Assembly (NCBI GenBank): GCA_001789965.1
Contig: MGBA01000021.1
Span: 92,507-156,506 of the forward strand
Length of the DNA: 64,000 nucleotides
Direction: 5' to 3'
Source: Candidatus Roizmanbacteria bacterium RIFCSPLOWO2_02_FULL_40_13
GTDB taxonomy: Bacteria; Patescibacteriota; Microgenomatia; UBA1406; GWC2-37-13
Shown: one piece after another, positions 58,003-64,000 of the stretch
Numbering within the stretch: the first letter of the stretch is position 1
How the letters are laid out: every line of letters begins with the position of its first letter
Notes under the pieces: model-generated
The model's input: the letters and a program-made list of their open reading frames with translations, nothing else
Databases searched by the model: none
Told to the model about the DNA's origin: nothing
Position numbers and translations under genes: made by a program

Positions 58003-59375
58003 AGATTATTTGTGACTTCCTTTTTTAGGATTTCGGCAAATTCTAATGGTAGAAAATTTTGTTTATCCCAACCATTCAAAACTTCATGTTTTAAATCTTC
58101 AAGAGGAGTTTGATTTTGTGCTTCGACCTTCGCGGTTAGCTCTTCAAATAAAATAGGTTTTGTAAGATTCTGCTTTTCATATGCCTGATTGCTTAAAAGT
58201 ACTGCTAATATGGATTCTTTTTTAGTTCCCACGCATTCAAAAGGTTTGCTTTTAGCAAGACCCGTCAATTTATAAAAATACCCAGTAAGTTCCTTTTTTG
58301 CAAAGAGATCTTCATTAAAGATAGTCATAAGTTTATCGTAGGAGATGAATGGAAAAAGAGTAAGGTATGCAAATGCACATTTTGCGCAATTTTTACACCA
58401 GAGATCTTCATTCATGCCGACATTACAACTTCTAAACGATAAGTACTGTTGGGGGTAGTTTTTTAACATCTTTCCAATTTGAAGTTCGTAAAGAGGTCTC
58501 AAAAAACTAAAATAATTTACATCTGCCGTGATGAAAGTAGATATATATTCTCGAAATTTTTTCTCAAATTTGTAACTTTTTGAATACTGATGATTAATAG
58601 AAACACCTTTAAATATCGCACTTTCTTCATTTGCGCTTCTTTCATTGGAAACAATCACATTAGTAAAGCCGTTTAGCGCAGCTGTGCAGATTCCCATAAA
58701 TGCAAGAAAAGCTGAAAAGGGGGTGTGGCCATTAAGATAGCCGTTATTATTTAGCTTTAAAAGAAGAGGGTCTATCGTAGACGAAGCCTTAAGATTATCA
58801 GTAAATCCTGCATTTTTTGTTGTTTTTTCTACTGCAGGGTCAGATCCTACATGAAACGTGTTTTTCTCATGAGAAAGTTCTTTTAGTACTTCAAGCGTAA
58901 CGACTGATTCCTTACCTCCTCCTACAAGTATAAGGTCTTTCTTTGTGGTTTTCCATTTTTCCACAGGAAAGAGTGCTTTTTCTGAGTTTGAAGTAATCGT
59001 GAGAAAGCCGGGAATAGTAAAGTCGATGGCGTTAAGGTAAAAAAACTCTCCTAATCCGTTTAACAAAAGATCTTTCAACCAGTCGATTTGACGCGATTCA
59101 AGATTGCCGGCTTCAATATGAAAAGCGGGCGAACATGTCGCCTTCCAGTAACTGATTCCAATGACAAGTCCTATATGAAAAATAAGATTTTGAACCTGTT
59201 GATCGTCAAACTGTTCCCGCGACGGCAAAGTTATAACATGGGTGAATGAAAAGTCAGGTTCGGTTTTATACTTATACGACACTTCCAGCCGATGATCTTT
59301 TTTTACAGCTGAGTACGCTTGATAGATAAATCGAGGGTGGGCTCGTCGTAACTGATCGGTAGTTTTACTAGTCAT
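57999..59375 (-). CDS. murL: MurL UDP-MurNAc-L-Ala-L-Glu epimerase
   Basis: 458 residues matching the MurL family, described in Xanthomonas, which epimerises the terminal L-Glu of UDP-MurNAc-L-Ala-L-Glu to D-Glu in an ATP-dependent reaction. Recognisable blocks are the nucleotide loop LVGGGKESVVTLEVL near 170, VSNERSANEESA, NHQYSKSYKFE, FLRPLYELQIG, a cysteine cluster SFRSCN followed by LWCKNCAKCAFAYL, and KPFECVG. The length is the same as the Xanthomonas enzyme (about 455). It is translationally coupled to murD by a 4-nt overlap. A TAAAAT box lies 10 nt before its ATG, in a region shared with the divergent ftsW promoter. Confidence 0.88.
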   Translation of the reverse strand: MTSKTTDQLRRAHPRFIYQAYSAVKKDHRLEVSYKYKTEPDFSFTHVITLPSREQFDDQQVQNLIFHIGLVIGISYWKATCSPAFHIEAGNLESRQIDWLKDLLLNGLGEFFYLNAIDFTIPGFLTITSNSEKALFPVEKWKTTKKDLILVGGGKESVVTLEVLKELSHEKNTFHVGSDPAVEKTTKNAGFTDNLKASSTIDPLLLKLNNNGYLNGHTPFSAFLAFMGICTAALNGFTNVIVSNERSANEESAIFKGVSINHQYSKSYKFEKKFREYISTFITADVNYFSFLRPLYELQIGKMLKNYPQQYLSFRSCNVGMNEDLWCKNCAKCAFAYLTLFPFISYDKLMTIFNEDLFAKKELTGYFYKLTGLAKSKPFECVGTKKESILAVLLSNQAYEKQNLTKPILFEELTAKVEAQNQTPLEDLKHEVLNGWDKQNFLPLEFAEILKKEVTNNL

Positions 59376-59409
59376 GTTTTGATTAATTTTACTAAACTTA
59401 TCGGGCTAA

Positions 59410-59438
59410 TTGAGATTAAGCGAATTTCCCGCTAGAAT
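59410..59438 (+). promoter_or_regulatory. ftsW promoter, predicted leaderless
   Basis: TTGAGA (59410-59415), 17-nt spacer, TAGAAT (59433-59438), 6 nt to ATG 59445. It restarts transcription of dcw after the inverted murL-murD pair. A reverse -10 (TAAAAT, 59391-59386) for murL lies just upstream. Confidence 0.65.
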
Positions 59439-59444
59439 GATGTA

Positions 59445-60548
59445 ATGAGGATAAAAAAGGAAGTAAGAGCAAAAAAACTATCCTCTTTGATATTTATCCC
59501 CCTCACGCTTTCATTTATTGGTTTATTCTTTGTATTTGAGGCTTCGTCTGTAAAAAGTTTTAGTGAGGTAGGGAACAGCTTCCATTATTTCAAACTTCAG
59601 TTTCTTTGGATAGCTTTGGGAATCGGAGTTATGTTTTTCTTATCTTTTTTCGATTACCATAAATTTTACTATCTTTCATTTCCCTTGATGATGATGACCA
59701 TTATACTTCTCATCGTCGTCCTCATACCGGGCCTTGGAACTCAAGCCGGAGGAGCAAGGAGATGGCTTGATTTGGGTATTATCAATTTTCAACCAACTGA
59801 AATTGCAAAATTCAGCGTTATCGTATATTTATCTTCTTGGTTTATCCACAGGGAGCGGAAACGCTTTTTCTCTTTCGTGACACTTCTTGGGGCCTTGATC
59901 TTTCTGATTATACTTCAGCCAGATATGGGTACCGCAATAATAGTTTTCGCACTAAGCATCATCATTTATTTTCTCGCCGGAGTTGAACTTTCATATTTAT
60001 TTCTCCTTCTCCCGGTTTCATTTGCAGGATTTTTGCTGCTCATAAAAACCTCTCCTTATCGCTTCAGGCGGCTGAGCGCGTTTCTTGACCCATCGAGTGA
60101 CCCTTTAGGTATTGGATATCATGTAAATCAAATATTGATCTCGCTGGGTAATGGTGGATTACTTGGTCAGGGTTTTGGCGCCTCCCGTCAAAAATACCTA
60201 TTCCTCCCGGAAGCTCATACCGACTCCATTTTTGCAATTATCGGTGAAGAGTTTGGCTTTATTGGTGGATTTCTTTTAATCTTTGTTTTTTTTACTCTCA
60301 TGTATTATGTGTATCGCGTTTCTGCAGGTGCTCCTGACAGATATGGAAGACTCCTTACCGGAGGAATTTTTGCCTATTTCGCGCTTCAGATAATAATCAA
60401 CCTTGGTGGAGTGGTAGGACTGATGCCGTTAACAGGAGTTCCATTGCCCTTTATTTCATATGGAGGATCAAATCTTCTCGTTTCTTTTGCGCTCTTAGGA
60501 ATACTTTTAAATGTCGCAAAAAAATCAAAGAAGTTTACGGTACAATAA
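59445..60548 (+). CDS. ftsW: FtsW SEDS peptidoglycan polymerase
   Basis: Glycan strand polymerase of the division machinery, 367 residues and ten membrane helices. SEDS signatures are visible: GGARRWLDLGIINFQPTEIAK, QPDMGTAII, GQGFGASRQKYLFLPEAHTDSIFAIIGEE in pieces, and VVGLMPLTGVPLPFISYGGSNL. RodA is the alternative, but its place between murD/murL and murG with ftsQAZ following favours FtsW. The murG start lies 7 nt after its stop. Confidence 0.93.
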   Translation: MRIKKEVRAKKLSSLIFIPLTLSFIGLFFVFEASSVKSFSEVGNSFHYFKLQFLWIALGIGVMFFLSFFDYHKFYYLSFPLMMMTIILLIVVLIPGLGTQAGGARRWLDLGIINFQPTEIAKFSVIVYLSSWFIHRERKRFFSFVTLLGALIFLIILQPDMGTAIIVFALSIIIYFLAGVELSYLFLLLPVSFAGFLLLIKTSPYRFRRLSAFLDPSSDPLGIGYHVNQILISLGNGGLLGQGFGASRQKYLFLPEAHTDSIFAIIGEEFGFIGGFLLIFVFFTLMYYVYRVSAGAPDRYGRLLTGGIFAYFALQIIINLGGVVGLMPLTGVPLPFISYGGSNLLVSFALLGILLNVAKKSKKFTVQ

Positions 60549-60555
60549 TTACGTC

Positions 60556-61638
60556 ATGAAGATTCTTATTACAGGCGGTCACGTCACGCCAGCCCTTGCA
60601 GTAATTGAAGAGTTGCGTGGACATGAGCTGGTGTTTGTTGGCCGAAAGTACGCACTCGAGCAAGAGCAAACGCTTTCCTTTGAATTTAAAGAGATTGCGA
60701 AAAGAAAAGTAAAATTTATACCGATAACGACAGGAAGGAGCTTGTCATTTCTAAATCTTTTTAGTTTTTTTAAAATTCCCTTTGGTTTTTATCAAGCATA
60801 TAAGATAATTCGTGAAGAAAAGCCTGATATCGTACTAACATTTGGAAGCTATCTTGCGGTTCCAATAGCATGTTGGGCGCGTATTTTTGACATCCCAGTA
60901 TATTTGCACGAGCAAACCAGCATCCCAGGAAAAGCTACAAAATTTATAGGGAAATTTGCTAAGAAAATTTTCATTTCTTTTCCGGAGACTAAAACTTATT
61001 TTCCCTCAGAAAAAGTGCGTTTGACGGGTAATCCCATACGAAAAGCCGTCTCACTGATTTTAAAGAAACCTTTTCCTCTACAAAAAGAACAAGTTGTATT
61101 ATACGTAACAGGAGGGTCGCTCGGATCACATAGCATTAATCAACATATCGAAAACTTATTAGCGAGACTCTTGAAAAAATACACTGTTATACATCAAGTG
61201 GGTGATACGAGACGATACAATGATTTTGAGCGACTACTGGAGAAAAAAAGCAAACTTCCAGAAGAGTTAAAAAATCAATATTTTGTTTTTAAGCACTTTT
61301 CCGAAGAAGAAGTAGGTTATGTCTATTCGTTGGCTGATGTTGTTGTTGGACGTGCTGGAGCAAATACTTTTTTTGAGCTTGTATCGCTTGAAAAACCTGC
61401 TGTATTTATTCCGCTTCCATGGTCTGCTGAAAAAGAACAACAAAAACAGGCTAAAATCTTCAAAGATGCAGGAGTGGGGGAGATATTTAATCAGACTGAG
61501 AAGAGCGAAAATCTTTTGAGCATAATAAATGCGATATTCCAAAACCTTGCGAAATATAAGTCGAATTTTAGAAATTTAAAAAAACTCTACAAAGAAAATG
61601 CTGCCAGAACAATCGCAAAAGAAATTCTCAAAAATTAA
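60556..61638 (+). CDS. murG: MurG lipid II synthase
   Basis: GT28 glycosyltransferase adding GlcNAc to lipid I at the inner membrane face. From ATG 60556 it has 360 residues, starting MKILITGGHVTPALAV. The first glycine loop is shortened, with TGGH where most MurG have GGTGGH. Other motifs are normal: FGSYLAVP, LHEQTSIPGKATK, VTGGSLGSHSIN, VVGRAGANTFFEL, and IPLPWSAEKEQQKQA for the donor site. An upstream start at 60511 is rejected because it overlaps the end of ftsW. ftsQ begins 41 nt before its stop. Confidence 0.93.
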   Translation: MKILITGGHVTPALAVIEELRGHELVFVGRKYALEQEQTLSFEFKEIAKRKVKFIPITTGRSLSFLNLFSFFKIPFGFYQAYKIIREEKPDIVLTFGSYLAVPIACWARIFDIPVYLHEQTSIPGKATKFIGKFAKKIFISFPETKTYFPSEKVRLTGNPIRKAVSLILKKPFPLQKEQVVLYVTGGSLGSHSINQHIENLLARLLKKYTVIHQVGDTRRYNDFERLLEKKSKLPEELKNQYFVFKHFSEEEVGYVYSLADVVVGRAGANTFFELVSLEKPAVFIPLPWSAEKEQQKQAKIFKDAGVGEIFNQTEKSENLLSIINAIFQNLAKYKSNFRNLKKLYKENAARTIAKEILKN

Positions 61639-62326
61639 ACGAGTTCACATTTTTTTTCTTCTCACCTTCTTCTTAACGAGCATCATACTGTACTGCATTT
61701 TTTTTGCACTCCAGATTACAAAAGTTGAACTTTCCTCTTCTCAGGAAGGTCCAAAAGTATTAGGTATAGAAAATTACTATCACAAAAGTCTTTTTTTACT
61801 TCAAGAGGGCGAAGTGCAAAGAACTCTTCTTGAAAATAATCCTATGGTAAAGAAGGTTCAGGTTGAAAAGAAATATCCCGATACCTTGAAGATTCAAATT
61901 GAGACAGATAAATCAGTTTCTCTACTGGCTGTAGATCAAGGCTATTTTGCGCTCTCCCCGAGAGGAAGGATTCTCCTTAAAACAAAAAGTAAGCAAAGCA
62001 ACGTCCCCATCATAAACTACTACCAAAAACTTCATTATTCGGCATTCCAGACAGGAGACGTATTAGACCTTAAAGATATACTTACTGCGCTTCATTTCCT
62101 CAAGAAAACACAAGAGCTAGGACTGAAGATTCTAAGTATTGATATTAACGGCTTCAATATGATACGATTACAGTTAGAAAATAAAATGATTTTTTTCACG
62201 ACAGAAAAAAGTACTGCCGAACAAGATTATGAATTGGAAACCCTTATTCGCCAGTTTAAGATCGAAGGTCGTGATTTCAAAATGCTTGATTTTCGTTTTG
62301 ACAAGCCTATCATCACATTACAGTAA
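61598..62326 (+). CDS. ftsQ: FtsQ/DivIB cell division protein
   Basis: A 242-residue bitopic protein: basic N-terminus, one membrane helix (about 18-38), then a POTRA-like domain (LQEGEVQRTLLENNPMVKKVQVEKKYPDTLKIQI in pieces) and a beta domain. The family is poorly conserved, so topology, the POTRA motif and the position between murG and ftsA carry the call. FtsQ links FtsL/FtsI to the cytoplasmic ring. The start overlaps the murG end by 41 nt. A later start is possible but would shorten the cytoplasmic segment. Confidence 0.88.
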   Translation: MLPEQSQKKFSKIKRVHIFFLLTFFLTSIILYCIFFALQITKVELSSSQEGPKVLGIENYYHKSLFLLQEGEVQRTLLENNPMVKKVQVEKKYPDTLKIQIETDKSVSLLAVDQGYFALSPRGRILLKTKSKQSNVPIINYYQKLHYSAFQTGDVLDLKDILTALHFLKKTQELGLKILSIDINGFNMIRLQLENKMIFFTTEKSTAEQDYELETLIRQFKIEGRDFKMLDFRFDKPIITLQ

Positions 62327-62329
62327 TAT

Positions 62330-63601
62330 ATGGCCGAAAACTTAATTTGTGGAATTGACATTGGGAGCACAAAAATAGCAACGGTGGTTGCGATACAAAC
62401 AAATGACGAGGAAGATCTCCGCGTAATCGGTTTCAACTCTACAAAATCGCGCGGAGTTAAGCGTGGTCTTATTATCGATATAGATCAGGTAACTAATGCG
62501 ATTGAGGAAAGCGTAGAAAAGGCAGAACGGATGGCAGGACATAAGATTACTCACGCGTTTGCCTCGGTCGGCGGTCCACATATTTCCTCTCTCAACTCAC
62601 ACGGAGTAGTGGCAGTCTCAAATCCCCAGGGAGATATAAACGAAACTGATGTAGAACGAGTAGTTGAAGCTGCACGTGCAATATCACTTTCTACGACAAG
62701 ACAGATCATCGAAGTACTTCCGCGCGAATACATGGTAGATGGGCAATCCGGAATTAAAAATCCAGCGGGAATGAGCGGAGTACGATTGGAGGTTGACACT
62801 CATTTGATTACCGCCTCAATAACAAATCTTAAAAATATTGACAGATGTCTTTCTGATCTGGGAATTGAAAATGACGGCTTTATTTTTTCAGGATTAGCCT
62901 CGGCAGAAGCGGTTCTTACCGATACAGAAAAAGAACTTGGTGTCGTTTTAGTAGACATAGGCGGCGGAAAGACCGATATTTGCTTATATGCTGACGGCGC
63001 ACTTTCATACTCAAGCTCGATTCCTGTAGGCGCACGACATGTGACCAATGATATTGCAGTAGGGCTTAGAGTTTCGTTGGAGTCAGCGGAAAAAATTAAA
63101 TTACTTCTCAGTAAGACCTTAAAGCTTTCACAAGGAAAAGATCAGAAAAAGCCGGATTCTCTCGCCCTCAATGAGCTGAATTTGCCGGAAGACGTAAGTG
63201 ATGTTTCTCCCAAAACATTAATTGATAATATTATCGGAGCACGTTTGGAAGAGATTTACCGACTAATAGGTGAAGAGATTGAAAAAAGCGGTTTCGGTCA
63301 AAACATCCCATCAGGTTTGGTAGTAACCGGAGGAGGAGCTCATACAATCGGTATGATTGAAACCGGAAGAAAAGTCATTGGTCTTCCAATTCGTCTCGGA
63401 ATTCCGACTAAAGTAATAGGACTTCTTGACGAAGTTCTGGAACCGGAATATGCTTCTACTGTTGGTTTGATTTTATGGGGGAGAAAAAATATAATAGGGT
63501 ACGAATCGGGCATAAAAAAATTCAATAAAATTTTCAAAGATTTTTCGATAGAAAGTTCCATAGGAAAAGTCAAGAATCTGGTCAAACAATTTATACCATA
63601 A
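62330..63601 (+). CDS. ftsA: FtsA divisome actin homologue
   Basis: Actin-fold ATPase tethering FtsZ to the membrane. 423 residues. Phosphate 1 motif [15 protein letters not shown], the SHS2 1C domain ([25 protein letters not shown] in pieces), phosphate 2 as [16 protein letters not shown], adenosine motif [12 protein letters not shown], and a C-terminal amphipathic stretch ([15 protein letters not shown]) that fits membrane targeting. It starts 3 nt after ftsQ and ends 1 nt before ftsZ. Confidence 0.96.
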   Translation: MAENLICGIDIGSTKIATVVAIQTNDEEDLRVIGFNSTKSRGVKRGLIIDIDQVTNAIEESVEKAERMAGHKITHAFASVGGPHISSLNSHGVVAVSNPQGDINETDVERVVEAARAISLSTTRQIIEVLPREYMVDGQSGIKNPAGMSGVRLEVDTHLITASITNLKNIDRCLSDLGIENDGFIFSGLASAEAVLTDTEKELGVVLVDIGGGKTDICLYADGALSYSSSIPVGARHVTNDIAVGLRVSLESAEKIKLLLSKTLKLSQGKDQKKPDSLALNELNLPEDVSDVSPKTLIDNIIGARLEEIYRLIGEEIEKSGFGQNIPSGLVVTGGGAHTIGMIETGRKVIGLPIRLGIPTKVIGLLDEVLEPEYASTVGLILWGRKNIIGYESGIKKFNKIFKDFSIESSIGKVKNLVKQFIP

Positions 63602-63602
63602 C

Positions 63603-64000
63603 ATGTTAGTTAAACCACGAGCGGGACAACCTGCAAAGATAAAGGTCATAGGTGTTGGAGGCGGTGGCGGGAATGCAATTTCTTCAATGATCAATGATGG
63701 AGGAATTCCTGGGGTGGAGTTCGTTGTTGTCAACACAGACGCTCAGGCGCTTCTTCATAACAAAGCTGAAACAAAAATTCAAATTGGTGAAAATCTTACC
63801 CGGGGTTTGGGATCAGGAGGAGATCCTGATATAGGTCAGCAAGCTGCAGAAGAATCAAGAGAAAAACTTCAGGAAGAGCTTGCGGGGGCAGACATGATCT
63901 TTATTACCTGCGGAGAAGGAGGGGGAACCGGAACAGGATCCTCTCCGATAATCGCAGAGATCGCGCAGGAAACAGGAGCTCTTACGGTCGCGGTTGTCAC
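63603..64000 (+). CDS. ftsZ: FtsZ cell division GTPase (N-terminal part, runs off the window)
   Basis: Tubulin-like GTPase forming the division ring. The first 132 residues are present: a short N-terminus ([20 protein letters not shown]), [26 protein letters not shown], and the tubulin signature as [17 protein letters not shown], where many FtsZ have GGGTGTGAAP. It starts 1 nt after the ftsA stop. No stop codon is reached by 64000. Confidence 0.96.
   Translation, partial: MLVKPRAGQPAKIKVIGVGGGGGNAISSMINDGGIPGVEFVVVNTDAQALLHNKAETKIQIGENLTRGLGSGGDPDIGQQAAEESREKLQEELAGADMIFITCGEGGGTGTGSSPIIAEIAQETGALTVAVV

Noticed and set aside
1-64000. CRISPR arrays, insertion sequences, prophage or rRNA genes
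   Set aside because: No spaced direct repeats, transposase, integrase, phage structural gene or rRNA sequence was found by reading both strands.
1-64000. Alternative genetic code with TGA as Gly (as in some other CPR)
   Set aside because: TGA ends several full-length genes at the expected place, for example tsaC-tsaE and tsaD.

Overview
The window is a compact, roughly 40% GC bacterial chromosome segment using the standard code (TGA serves as an ordinary stop). Genes are packed head to tail with 4-nt overlaps and no gap reaches 300 bases. Gene content and style point to a Candidate Phyla Radiation (Patescibacteria) genome, most likely Microgenomates. The reasons are a streamlined division/peptidoglycan cluster with shortened enzymes, an AMP-phosphorylase-type DeoA homologue, an N-terminal motif I associate with Microgenomates surface proteins, tiny conserved membrane and zinc-ribbon proteins, and translation starts that mostly lack a Shine-Dalgarno (SD) sequence. 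The phylum call is inference: no rRNA gene is present.

Layout. 1-2959: start of ftsH (reverse strand), then a t6A-tRNA pair in which TsaC and TsaE are fused, followed by TsaD. 2991-11412: an iron-sulfur block (sufC, sufB, a short sufD, sufS, a surface protein with a Pro/Thr stalk, sufU) running into a predicted [3Fe-4S] ferredoxin, a 51-residue zinc-ribbon protein and a two-gene 2-oxoacid:ferredoxin oxidoreductase. 11495-15078: lon and a PIN-domain protein. 15080-24964: a ten-kilobase reverse-strand surface-glycan operon (GT2, O-antigen-ligase-like protein, GT-C transferase, three GT4, nuclease/phosphatase, hydrolase, FemAB). 24994-25068: tRNA-Met(CAT). 25092-29117: class A PBP, metG and a small membrane protein. 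29175-33758: rpsO, pnp, ftsK. 33767-37609 (reverse): murJ, an AMP-phosphorylase-like enzyme and mltG. 37663-42173: first half of the dcw cluster (mraZ, rsmH, ftsL, ftsI, murE). 42192-51506: mixed region with typA, an aquaporin, FKBP, two RRM proteins flanking an RGG-rich DEAD-box helicase, an archaeal-type IMP cyclohydrolase and several unknowns. 51541-64000: second half of dcw (murC, murB, murA, dgkA, mraY, ftsW, murG, ftsQ, ftsA, start of ftsZ), interrupted by an inverted murL-murD pair.

How the genes work together. Most of the window serves cell-wall synthesis and division: precursor synthesis (MurA, B, C, D, E), lipid steps (MraY, MurG, undecaprenol kinase), flipping (MurJ), polymerisation (FtsW, FtsI, class A PBP), trimming (MltG) and divisome assembly (FtsL, Q, A, Z, K). 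The most interesting wall feature is MurL next to MurD. This pair implies that L-Glu is added to the precursor and then epimerised, instead of D-Glu being supplied by glutamate racemase. The Suf, ferredoxin and OFOR block links Fe-S assembly to a ferredoxin-dependent oxidoreductase.

A second theme is gene expression. At many transcription-unit starts a good -35/-10 pair ends only 5-8 nt before the ATG, predicting leaderless mRNAs. Only a few genes carry a clear Shine-Dalgarno sequence. A five-box MraZ operator with a 10-bp period overlaps the mraZ start codon. Heptanucleotide repeats have entered the coding sequences of two surface-glycan genes in the same reading frame.
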